A stretch of DNA of 7,663 nt from Brachybacterium sp. (lineage in GTDB: Bacteria > Actinomycetota > Actinomycetes > Actinomycetales > Dermabacteraceae): contig DAHVRS010000219.1 of the NCBI GenBank assembly GCA_027322375.1, positions 1-7,663 on the forward strand, written 5' to 3'. The translations under genes and the position numbers were made by a program. The notes beneath the pieces were generated by a model. That model worked only from the letters and a program-made list of their open reading frames with translations. It did not search any database and was not told the origin of the DNA. This document shows positions 1 through 5,760 of the stretch, one piece after another; position 1 is the first letter of the stretch, and each line of letters opens with the position of its first letter.

Positions 1-1
1 C

Positions 2-946
2 GGCCGCCGGGCCGACGGGCGCCGACGCGCGGGCACGCACCGCCGAGGCGGGCGTGGGGCCGGTCTGCTCATCACCCGCCGCCGTGGCGGCACCGGCACG
101 GGCCCGCTCATCACCCGGCGCGACCACGTCCCGGAGCGTCCACGCCGCGGCCTGCCTGCGCCCTCGCCCTCAGCGCTCGTGGGCCTCGCAGTGCTGGTCC
201 TCATCGCCTTCGGCGCCATCCACCTCTCCGGCTCCGGAACTGCCGTGCCGCTCGAGGATCCGCCGAACGCGTCCGTGATCGAGCCGGGACAGGGACCGGG
301 CGTGGGATCCTCGGGGGCGGACGACGACTCTGGGACGAGTGATGGCGCCGGGACGAGTGAGGGCGCTGGGGCGGCCGACGGCGACGCCTCCGGCGACGCT
401 GCGGTAGAGGGGACTGCCGGTGGCAGCACAGCGCCGGATGGCGGGGCGTCAGGCGGTGAGTCACCGCCCGCGGAGCTCGTCGTCCACGTCTCCGGCGCGG
501 TCGCGGGGCCCGGGGTGGTGCGCCTGCCCGCCGGGGCGCGGGTCGATGACGCGCTCCGCGCTGCGGGTGGGGCGAGCAAGGACGCGGACCTCGCCGCCGT
601 GAACCTCGCCCGCCCTGTTGCCGATGGCGAGCAGATCCACGTGCCTGTGCCGGGGGAGGAGCCTCCGGCGGCAGTGGCCGGCAGCCCACCTGGAGCCCCC
701 GCTGATCCGGACACCAGTGGCGCGGGGAGCGGCACAGGGAGCCAGGCGAGCGAAGGGCTCATCAACCTCAACACGGCCGATGCCGCGGCGCTCGAGGAGC
801 TGCCCGGGGTAGGCCCTGCGATCGCGGCGCGCATCGTCGAGCACCGCGAGAAGAACGGGCCCTTCACCTCCGTGGATGATCTGCTCGAGGTCTCCGGCAT
901 CGGCCCCGCGAAGCTCGAGGGTCTGCGCGAGCAGGCGACCGTATGA
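2..946 (+). CDS. comEA: ComEA-like competence DNA-binding protein, 5' end outside window
   Basis: ComEA is a membrane-anchored protein that binds incoming double-stranded DNA outside the membrane and passes it to ComEC. The frame is open from base 2 with high GC3 and has no ATG, GTG or TTG before the GTG at 179, so the true start is probably upstream of the window. Counting from codon 2-4: an Arg-rich, presumably cytoplasmic stretch (1-58), one membrane segment (about 59-76), a Gly/Ser/Asp-rich linker (about 85-155), an SLBB domain (about 158-218, beginning ELVVHVSGAV), a second Pro/Gly/Ser linker, and a C-terminal helix-hairpin-helix pair (about 252-314) with LNTADAAALEELPGVGPAIA and VSGIGPAKL. 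That order is classic for ComEA. The stop overlaps the comEC start as ATGA (943-946), implying translational coupling. A start at GTG 179 would give a 255-residue protein with no positive charge before the membrane segment, which is less likely. Confidence 0.9.
   Translation, partial: GRRADGRRRAGTHRRGGRGAGLLITRRRGGTGTGPLITRRDHVPERPRRGLPAPSPSALVGLAVLVLIAFGAIHLSGSGTAVPLEDPPNASVIEPGQGPGVGSSGADDDSGTSDGAGTSEGAGAADGDASGDAAVEGTAGGSTAPDGGASGGESPPAELVVHVSGAVAGPGVVRLPAGARVDDALRAAGGASKDADLAAVNLARPVADGEQIHVPVPGEEPPAAVAGSPPGAPADPDTSGAGSGTGSQASEGLINLNTADAAALEELPGVGPAIAARIVEHREKNGPFTSVDDLLEVSGIGPAKLEGLREQATV
67..117 (+). repeat. In-frame 12-bp direct repeat in the comEA N-terminal region
   Basis: GCTCATCACCCG occurs at 67-78 and again at 106-117. 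The spacing of 39 bp is 13 codons, so both copies read in the comEA frame and give two LITRR motifs on the presumed cytoplasmic side of the membrane segment. It looks like a small coding duplication; no function is evident. Confidence 0.6.
332..367 (+). repeat. Two 18-bp tandem units in the comEA linker
   Basis: Two adjacent 18-nt units (332-349 and 350-367) agree at 16 of 18 positions and encode GTSDGA and GTSEGA. A more degraded stretch of similar composition follows (368-385). They lie in the flexible linker between the membrane anchor and the SLBB domain, where length variation by repeat slippage should be tolerated. Confidence 0.65.
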
Positions 947-3309
947 ACCGTGCCGACCTGCGCCTCCTGCCCGCAGCGACGTGCGCCTGGGCCCTCGCCG
1001 TCCTCGGCGTCACCGCCGGCTCCGCTGCGGCGATCGCAGGCGGGGCCGTGCTCGTCGGCCTCGCCCTCACCGCGATCGCCCTCGCCGGCCGCTCCGCCAT
1101 CTCCACCGCGCTCTACGCCCATCTCGGGGTGCTCGTCCTCGCCGGGATGCTGCTCTTCCCGGCACTGCAACGCCACAGCGCGGCCGTCGAGCTGCTGGAC
1201 CGCGCCGAGGCGAAGGGACTCGTCGTCACCCTCACCGTCCGTGCCGCCTCCGACCCCTCAGTGCCGAGCAGCGGCCCCGAGTGGTCGCGCAGCGGGCTCC
1301 AACTGCGTGCCCGCACCGTCCGTGGCCCGGCCCAGCTCGGCCGGGATCAGCACCTCCTGCCCGCCTCCCTCCCGGTGCTCGTGCGCGCCGACGGTGACGC
1401 CGCGGGCGGGCTGACCGGTGTCCACGGCGGCGACCTGCTCCAGCTGCGCGGTCGCGTCACCCGCAGCGGCACCCTGCTCATCCTGCGCGCCACCGAGATC
1501 CATGCCGTGCCCCGCGCCGGACCGGCCTCGACGATAGCGGCAGCCCGCACCGCGCTGCGAGCCCAGGCGCGGGACGCGACCGCGCATCTTCCGGATGATG
1601 AAGCCGCGCTCGTGCGCGGCATGACCACCGGGGACACCGCCGGGATGGGGGAGCGGACCGAGGACATCATGCGCCGCGCAGGGATCTCCCATCTCGTCGC
1701 CGTCTCCGGCGCCAATATTGCGCTCGTCCTCGGTGCGGTGCTCGGCCCACTGCTCCTGCTCGGCGTGCGGCGCAGGCCCCGGCTCGTCGCGGGCGCGGCC
1801 GCCATGGCCGCGTACGTGTGGCTGGTCGGGGAGGAGCCCAGCGTCCAGCGGGCCGCGACGATGGCCGCCCCGCTGCTCGCCGCGCGCTTCGCCGGGGTGA
1901 AGGCCTCCCCGGTCGCGGCTCTCGCCCTCACCGTCGCTCTGTGGTCGGTGCTCGACCCGGTCACCGCCGCCTCGGTCGACTTCCTCCTCTCCGCTCTCGC
2001 GACCGCTGCGATCCTTCTCGCCTCCCCACCGCTTGCGAGCGCTCTCATCGCGATGAGCGGGGAGAGGCTTCCGCGGACCGCAGCGCTCGTGCTTGCCGTG
2101 CCGCTCGTGGCCCAGGCCGCGTGCACTCCCGTGCTGATCCTCCTCGCCCCTGAGGTGTCCGTCTGGGCAGTGCCCGTGAACATGCTCGTCGGGCCGCTCG
2201 TCGGACCCGCGACGGTGCTGGGTCTGCTGGGTCTCGTGCTCGGGATCCTCTGGCCACCCGCCGCGAGCGCCCTCTACACCCTCGCCGCAGGCGGCGCGCA
2301 CCTGGTCCTGCTCATCGCCCGCACCGCCGACGCCCTGCCCGGCGCACGTGTACCCGTCCCCGAGGGCGCGACCGGGGTGCTCACCGCCATCATCGTCCTC
2401 GCGCTCGGCGCCGCCGCGATCGCCGGTCACCGCCTGAAGGCAGTGCGCTGGGCCGTGGCCGCGCTGCTGGTCGCCCTCCTCGCCCCGGGCCTCGCCCGCT
2501 CCCTGCCCGTTGGCGCGGGGGAGGAGGACTGGACCGTGGCGCTCTGCGCAGTGGGCCAGGGAGACGCGCTCCTGCTGCGCCCAGGCGGGACCGCGCGGGA
2601 GAGCCCGACCGTCCTCGTGGACACCGGCCCCGAACCGGACGCTCTGCGCTCCTGCCTGGACAGGCTCGGGGTGCGCCGCATCGACCTGCTCGTCCTCACC
2701 CACCCGCACGCCGACCACATCGGCGGCCGCGCGGCGCTCACCGGTGCCCGCACCCCGGCCGAGCAGTGGATCTGCCCCCTGCCCGAGGCGCGTGCCGGCA
2801 CCGTCCCGGACCTGCCCGCCCTCGCCGCCACCACTGGGCAGGACTGGGAGCGGGACGGGCTGCGCCTCGAGGTGCTCTGGCCCGCCTCCGAAGCGGACGC
2901 CCGCTCAGCGAGCGCCGCAGAGTCCGGGGGAGGCGAAGGCGATGATGCGAACGACTGCTCCCTCGCGCTCTCCGTCACCTGGCGGGACGGGACGCGGCTC
3001 GTCACCCTCGGTGACCTCGAGCCCGCCGCGCAGGAACGCCTCGCCGCCCAGCAGCCCGGGCCCGCTGATCTCGTCAAGGTCGCTCATCATGGCTCCCGCC
3101 GCCAGTACCCAGGCTTGTACGAGCAGCTCGGCGCTGATCTGGCGCTGGTCCCCGTCGGCCAGGAGAACAGCTTCGGGCATCCCACCGCCCAGACCCTCGA
3201 CCTGCTCGAGGCGACCGGTGCCCAGGTGCTGCGCACCGACGTCCACGGCACTGTGGTCCTCAGCGGCGGAGACCAGCCTGAGGCGCGGAGCGTCGCCCCG
3301 GCCCGCTAG
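943..3309 (+). CDS. comEC: ComEC/Rec2-family DNA-uptake channel protein with metallo-beta-lactamase domain
   Basis: ComEC forms the inner-membrane channel for single-stranded DNA in natural transformation. The 788-residue product has the full three-part layout. An N-terminal pair or trio of membrane segments (about 15-75) is followed by a soluble OB-like region (about 88-190). The polytopic Competence domain (about 220-520) carries ISHLVAVSGANIA (248-260) and PSVQRAATMA (299-308), the counterparts of the family's HLLAVSG and PSxxRA motifs. A C-terminal metallo-beta-lactamase domain (about 528-775) follows. Its metal-binding set looks complete: HPHADH at 587-592, GD at 690-691, HHGS at 715-718 and H746. 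In ComEC this domain is thought to degrade the non-transported strand. ATG 943 overlaps the comEA stop by 4 nt, so expression is probably coupled to comEA. Length is normal and no frameshift is seen. Competence itself cannot be inferred from these two genes alone. Confidence 0.95.
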   Translation: MNRADLRLLPAATCAWALAVLGVTAGSAAAIAGGAVLVGLALTAIALAGRSAISTALYAHLGVLVLAGMLLFPALQRHSAAVELLDRAEAKGLVVTLTVRAASDPSVPSSGPEWSRSGLQLRARTVRGPAQLGRDQHLLPASLPVLVRADGDAAGGLTGVHGGDLLQLRGRVTRSGTLLILRATEIHAVPRAGPASTIAAARTALRAQARDATAHLPDDEAALVRGMTTGDTAGMGERTEDIMRRAGISHLVAVSGANIALVLGAVLGPLLLLGVRRRPRLVAGAAAMAAYVWLVGEEPSVQRAATMAAPLLAARFAGVKASPVAALALTVALWSVLDPVTAASVDFLLSALATAAILLASPPLASALIAMSGERLPRTAALVLAVPLVAQAACTPVLILLAPEVSVWAVPVNMLVGPLVGPATVLGLLGLVLGILWPPAASALYTLAAGGAHLVLLIARTADALPGARVPVPEGATGVLTAIIVLALGAAAIAGHRLKAVRWAVAALLVALLAPGLARSLPVGAGEEDWTVALCAVGQGDALLLRPGGTARESPTVLVDTGPEPDALRSCLDRLGVRRIDLLVLTHPHADHIGGRAALTGARTPAEQWICPLPEARAGTVPDLPALAATTGQDWERDGLRLEVLWPASEADARSASAAESGGGEGDDANDCSLALSVTWRDGTRLVTLGDLEPAAQERLAAQQPGPADLVKVAHHGSRRQYPGLYEQLGADLALVPVGQENSFGHPTAQTLDLLEATGAQVLRTDVHGTVVLSGGDQPEARSVAPAR

Positions 3310-3332
3310 GATCGATCAGTCCCCCGAGCAGT

Positions 3333-3338
3333 GAGGAG
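3333..3338 (+). promoter_or_regulatory. Ribosome binding site of holA
   Basis: GAGGAG lies 5 nt before the GTG at 3344. It fixes this GTG as the holA start and lies within the short gap after comEC, where no terminator is visible, so holA is probably cotranscribed with comEA-comEC. Confidence 0.75.
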
Positions 3339-3343
3339 CTCCC

Positions 3344-4330
3344 GTGAGCGATGTCGAGTGGCACAGTGTCGCCCTCGCACCGATCGTGCTCGTCCAAGGC
3401 ACCGAGACCCTGATCGCAGACCGTGCTGTGCAGCGGCTGCGCGGACTCGCCCGTGAGGCGGATCCCTCTGTCGCCGTCCATGATCTCTCCGGCGAGGCCG
3501 CCCGTCCCGGCGCGCTCGCCCAGGTCGCGAGCCCGTCCCTGTTCGGGGAGCCGCGCCTGGTGATCGTGCCCGAGCTGCAGTCCGCCCCGGACGCGCTCGT
3601 GCTCGAGCTGCTCGACTACGTGAAGGCCCCCGCGGACGACGTCACCCTCGTGCTCGTCCACCGCGGCGGCAACCGCGGCAAGAAGCTCCTGGACGCGCTG
3701 AAGAAGGCGGGCGTGCCCCGCGTGGACGCGAGCCCCGTCAAGCGCGCCGGCGACAAGCAGACCTTCGTCGCCGCGGAGTTCGCGCGTGCTGAGCGCCGCA
3801 TCCGCCCCGAGGCGCTCGTCGCCCTCGTCGACGCCTTCGGCACCGACCTCGCCGAGCTCGCCGCGATCAGCCGCCAGCTCATCGAGGACACCACCCCCGA
3901 CCCCGGGACGCCACCCGCCCAGGTCACCCTCGAGGACGTCCACGCCCTCACCGCCGGCCGCGTCGAGTCCACCGCCTTCGCCGTCGCGGACGCCGCGATC
4001 GCCGGCAAGGAGCAGGAGGCGCTGCAGCTGCTCCAGCAGGCGCAGCTCGCCGGTGCCGACCCGGTCCCGATCGTCGCCGCGATCGCCTCGAAGATGCGCT
4101 CGCTCGCGAAGGTCTCCGCCCCGGGCTCGACCCCGCGCAGCCTCGGCATGCCCGACTGGATGCTCCGCAACCTCTCCCGCGAGGCGAAGAGCTGGAACGA
4201 CCGCACCCTGGCCCGCGCGATCGAGGCGATCGCCCGCGCCGACCACGAGGTCAAGGGCGCAGGCCGCGACCCGCACTGGTCCGTGCAGCGGATGGTCATG
4301 GAGATCTGCCGCGCCCGCCGCGCGCGCTGA
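3344..4330 (+). CDS. holA: DNA polymerase III, delta subunit
   Basis: The delta subunit is the clamp-loader member that opens the beta sliding clamp during chromosome replication. The 328-residue length is usual. The N-terminal AAA+-like domain begins APIVLVQGTETLIADRAV (12-29), where delta proteins have a G-x-E in place of a working Walker A, followed by ASPSLFGEPRLVIVPEL (62-78), the family's aslFgexrlvvv motif. A middle helical domain carries the segment around 150-225 (EALVALVDAFGTDLAELAAI). The C-terminal collar domain ends with ADHEVKGAGRDPHWSVQRMV (299-318), matching the family's aDxxxKG motif. The start is GTG at 3344, supported by GAGGAG 5 nt upstream. It follows comEC by 34 nt on the same strand, an order common in actinobacteria and many other bacteria. 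The alternative that this is a delta-prime or RarA protein is ruled out by the lack of P-loop and zinc motifs. Confidence 0.95.
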   Translation: MSDVEWHSVALAPIVLVQGTETLIADRAVQRLRGLAREADPSVAVHDLSGEAARPGALAQVASPSLFGEPRLVIVPELQSAPDALVLELLDYVKAPADDVTLVLVHRGGNRGKKLLDALKKAGVPRVDASPVKRAGDKQTFVAAEFARAERRIRPEALVALVDAFGTDLAELAAISRQLIEDTTPDPGTPPAQVTLEDVHALTAGRVESTAFAVADAAIAGKEQEALQLLQQAQLAGADPVPIVAAIASKMRSLAKVSAPGSTPRSLGMPDWMLRNLSREAKSWNDRTLARAIEAIARADHEVKGAGRDPHWSVQRMVMEICRARRAR

Positions 4331-4346
4331 GCCCGCTCAGGACAGC

Positions 4347-4384
4347 AAGAAGCCCGGTGCGCATCGCTGCGCACCGGGCTTCTT
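4347..4384. terminator. Bidirectional rho-independent-type terminator between holA and rpsT
   Basis: AAGAAGCCCGGTGCGCA (4347-4363) and TGCGCACCGGGCTTCTT (4368-4384) are perfect inverted copies: a 17-bp stem with a TCGC loop. It begins 16 nt after the holA stop and ends 36 nt past the rpsT stop. Because the stem starts AAGAA and ends TTCTT, each strand gives a GC-rich hairpin whose 3' arm ends in a short U-rich run, so it can end transcription from both convergent genes. There is no long T tract beyond the stem. Confidence 0.9.
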
Positions 4385-4399
4385 CATGCCCTAGGGGCT

Positions 4400-4415
4400 G
4401 GTCCCTTCAGGGACC
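4400..4415. repeat. Small inverted repeat just after rpsT
   Basis: GGTCCC (4400-4405) and GGGACC (4410-4415) form a 6-bp stem with a TTCA loop, starting 5 nt beyond the rpsT stop. It could be an accessory part of the rpsT transcript end, ahead of the strong hairpin at 4347-4384, or chance in GC-rich DNA. Confidence 0.35.
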
Positions 4416-4420
4416 GACGC

Positions 4421-4687
4421 TCACTTGGCGGCGCCGGCGACCAGCTTCGCGAGACCCGACTTGCGGTTCGCGGCCTGGTTCTTGTGGATGACGCCCTTGG
4501 AGACGGCCTTGTCGAGCTTGCGGGAGGCCGCCTTCAGCGCCTCGTCCGCCGCAGCCGCGTCACCGGTGGAGACGGCGGCCTTGACCTTGCGGACGTAGGT
4601 CTTCAGCTCGGACTTGACGGCGCGGTTGCGAAGACGGGACTTCTCGTTCGTCTTGTTCCGCTTGATCTGGGACTTGATGTTTGCCAC
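4421..4687 (-). CDS. rpsT: 30S ribosomal protein S20
   Basis: S20 is a primary 16S rRNA-binding protein of the small ribosomal subunit. The 88-residue product is almost entirely helical and very basic. It begins (M)[20 protein letters not shown] and ends with [19 protein letters not shown], both diagnostic for bS20. The frame stays open upstream to 4846, but the family's N terminus ANIKSQIKR fixes the start at GTG 4687. A GGAGAAGAG ribosome binding site (4693-4701) sits 5 nt away. The gene is convergent with holA and shares its terminator hairpin. The opposite orientation relative to holA is the usual actinobacterial arrangement. The next gene upstream on this strand is the PemK-like gene, separated by 315 nt that contain a candidate promoter. 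Confidence 0.97.
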   Translation of the reverse strand: MANIKSQIKRNKTNEKSRLRNRAVKSELKTYVRKVKAAVSTGDAAAADEALKAASRKLDKAVSKGVIHKNQAANRKSGLAKLVAGAAK

Positions 4688-4692
4688 GAAGA

Positions 4693-4701
4693 CTCTTCTC
4701 C
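4693..4701 (-). promoter_or_regulatory. Ribosome binding site of rpsT
   Basis: On the minus strand GGAGAAGAG lies 5 nt before the GTG at 4687. It decides the start against the upstream in-frame codons that would add up to 53 unrelated residues. Confidence 0.8.
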
Positions 4702-4900
4702 AGTGTTGCTGGGGTGGATCATCCCGGACTGCCGAGGAACAGCACCGACGGGGACGGCGGTGGGGATTCGCCTGGAGACGTCGGTACCGCGGTCGCTGCC
4801 ACGGGTACTCGCTCGGGTCGCACGAGCCATCCATCCCCTGAGACACTTCGGGAGGACACCCCTGCGCACACCGAACGGTATGTCACACATACAGGGCGAG

Positions 4901-4929
4901 ACTCTAGCAGAACCCGAACCTCGCGAACC
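4901..4929 (-). promoter_or_regulatory. Candidate rpsT promoter
   Basis: On the minus strand GCTAGAGTCT contains TAGAGT (4906 down to 4901), fitting the actinobacterial TANNNT -10 pattern. The -35 side is poor: with 15-17 nt spacers the hexamers are TTCGCG, GTTCGC or GGTTCG. If right, transcription would start near 4894 and give an rpsT leader of roughly 205 nt. The call rests on the -10 element, the position upstream of a highly expressed gene and the local drop in GC. Confidence 0.4.
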
Positions 4930-4936
4930 CTCGATG

Positions 4937-4955
4937 TGCGGCGTGTCTCGCCGCA
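4937..4955. repeat. Inverted repeat upstream of the candidate rpsT promoter
   Basis: TGCGGCG (4937-4943) and CGCCGCA (4949-4955) form a perfect 7-bp stem with a 5-nt loop. It lies about 50 nt after the stop of the PemK-like gene and just upstream of the -35 position of the candidate rpsT promoter. It may be a weak terminator of the PemK-like transcript (no T run follows) or a protein-binding site. Confidence 0.45.
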
Positions 4956-5002
4956 TGTGAACAGCGGCATCAACGGGGGTCAGAAACCCTCGTGCAGTGC
5001 TG

Positions 5003-5701
5003 TCAGAGCAGCGCCGTCACTGCAGCCGCGACACGGTCGTAGCGGGCGCGGTCCAGCCGCCCGCCCTCGCGGCGCACCGTGGCCGGATCAAGGCGCAGCA
5101 GCCGGTCGGCCCGCACCTCCGAGTCCCGGCCCTGGGAGTCCCAGTCGCCGGAGCCGATGTCCACCCAGGTCGCGCCGTGCTTATCGGTGCGGGTGGCGCC
5201 GGGCTCCGTGCGGTCGCGGGAGGTGAGCATGAGGGCGACCAGCACGGTGCCCTGGCCGTCCTCGCCGCCGGTCGCAGCGTCCTCTTCCGCGATCACGAGA
5301 ACAGGACGGTCCTTGCCCTGGTGGAGATCCTCCTCGTAGTGCACCCACGCCCACACGATCTCGCCCGGGTCCGGGCGGTCGTCGGCGCGCGGTGCGTACT
5401 CCAGGGCGAGCGGGGCGTTGCCACGACGATCGGCGAGGACGCTGCCGCCCTCGGGCGTGGTCGCTTCCGAACGGCCCTGCCCGTCGGAGCGGCCGCGGGC
5501 GTCAGCCCGTCCGTCGGCCTGCCTGCGCCCGTCGGCCCGGCTGTCTGCCCGGCTGCGCCCGTCGGCCGCACGGCGCGAGTCGCCGCGCTGGTCGGTCGCG
5601 GAGCGGACCGCGGCACGCGCGAGGTCGCGAGCACTGCGCCGCGCCGCGGGGCTGCGCGCGGCGGAGCGGAGGGCTGCGGTGAGGCGGGAAACCAGGGACA
5701 T
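5003..5701 (-). CDS. PemK/MazF-family protein with long low-complexity N-terminal extension
   Basis: The 232-residue product has two parts. Residues about 108-232 resemble the PemK/MazF fold of type II toxin ribonucleases: PGEIVWAWVHYEEDLHQGKD (112-131), then RPVLVI (132-137), where MazF has its catalytic Arg, and LMLTSRD (157-163), where MazF has its Thr/Ser. The segment VDIGSGDWDSQGRDSEVRAD (180-199) and the C-terminal helix follow the actinobacterial subfamily. Residues 1-80 are Ala/Arg-rich and then Arg/Asp/Gly-rich with RADGR-like repeats, with no recognisable domain. ATG 5701 is supported by GAGGAAG 8 nt upstream (5710-5716). No antitoxin gene is adjacent: upstream is a 59-bp gap to the divergent ATP-grasp gene, and downstream is the rpsT leader. 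It may therefore be an orphan, use a distant antitoxin or no longer be a toxin. Fold assignment is fairly sure; toxicity is inference. Confidence 0.82.
   Translation of the reverse strand: MSLVSRLTAALRSAARSPAARRSARDLARAAVRSATDQRGDSRRAADGRSRADSRADGRRQADGRADARGRSDGQGRSEATTPEGGSVLADRRGNAPLALEYAPRADDRPDPGEIVWAWVHYEEDLHQGKDRPVLVIAEEDAATGGEDGQGTVLVALMLTSRDRTEPGATRTDKHGATWVDIGSGDWDSQGRDSEVRADRLLRLDPATVRREGGRLDRARYDRVAAAVTALL
5478..5567 (-). repeat. Degenerate repeats encoding the RADGR-like region of the PemK-like protein
   Basis: CTGCGCCCGTCGGCC occurs at 5523-5537 and exactly again at 5553-5567, 30 bp (10 codons) apart. A diverged relative, CTGCCCGTCGG, lies at 5478-5488. On the minus strand these encode the recurring R-A-D-G-R pattern around residues 45-78. 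Being in frame, the repeats suggest growth of the extension by slippage. Confidence 0.65.
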
Positions 5702-5709
5702 GCTGCTCG

Positions 5710-5716
5710 CTTCCTC
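5710..5716 (-). promoter_or_regulatory. Ribosome binding site of the PemK-like gene
   Basis: On the minus strand GAGGAAG lies 8 nt before ATG 5701. It supports this start and hence the presence of the low-complexity N terminus in the protein. Confidence 0.65.
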
Positions 5717-5718
5717 GT

Positions 5719-5738
5719 CGGCCCCAGGAACGGGGCCG
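5719..5738. promoter_or_regulatory. Inverted repeat in the divergent gap, possible operator
   Basis: CGGCCCC (5719-5725) and GGGGCCG (5732-5738) form a 7-bp perfect inverted repeat around AGGAAC. It sits in the 59-bp gap between the divergent PemK-like and ATP-grasp genes, where a regulator could act on both. Neither strand shows a clear TANNNT -10 element in the gap, so the promoters may lie inside the neighbouring coding regions. In DNA this GC-rich a 7-bp repeat can arise by chance. Confidence 0.35.
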
Positions 5739-5760
5739 CGACGGCTGGATGGGTGTTTGA

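Larger units (their letters stand above)
4688..5002. other. 315-nt non-coding gap: rpsT leader and promoter region
   Basis: No convincing gene lies here; small open frames on both strands lack family features and a consistent third-base pattern. Read on the minus strand, it holds the end of the PemK-like transcript, a 7-bp inverted repeat (4937-4955), three GGTTC copies (4910-4929), a candidate -10 element (4901-4906), then a leader of about 200 nt ending in the rpsT ribosome binding site. The stretch around 4860-4935 is visibly less GC-rich than the flanking genes, as expected of a promoter. Confidence 0.6.

Noticed and set aside
54..278. Open frame of 74 codons on the plus strand
   Set aside because: It overlaps comEA in another frame and is Ser/Pro/Arg-rich, typical of a shadow frame in GC-rich DNA.
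1258..2718. Long open frame of 486 codons on the minus strand
   Set aside because: It is antisense to comEC, has low-complexity Gly/Glu/Arg/His composition, no family motifs and is explained by scarcity of stop codons in GC-rich DNA.
4688..4846. N-terminal extension of rpsT up to 4846
   Set aside because: The added 53 residues are Pro/Arg-rich and unlike any S20; the family N terminus and ribosome binding site place the start at 4687.
4719..4973. Small minus-strand frame of 84 codons as a possible antitoxin for the PemK-like gene
   Set aside because: It lies downstream of the toxin-like gene, covers the candidate rpsT promoter, contains scattered Cys and Pro and shows no DNA-binding or antitoxin motif.
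4331..5002. Possible tRNA, SRP RNA or CRISPR repeats in the intergenic stretches
   Set aside because: No tRNA T-loop/anticodon pattern, no SRP core motif and no regularly spaced repeats are visible.
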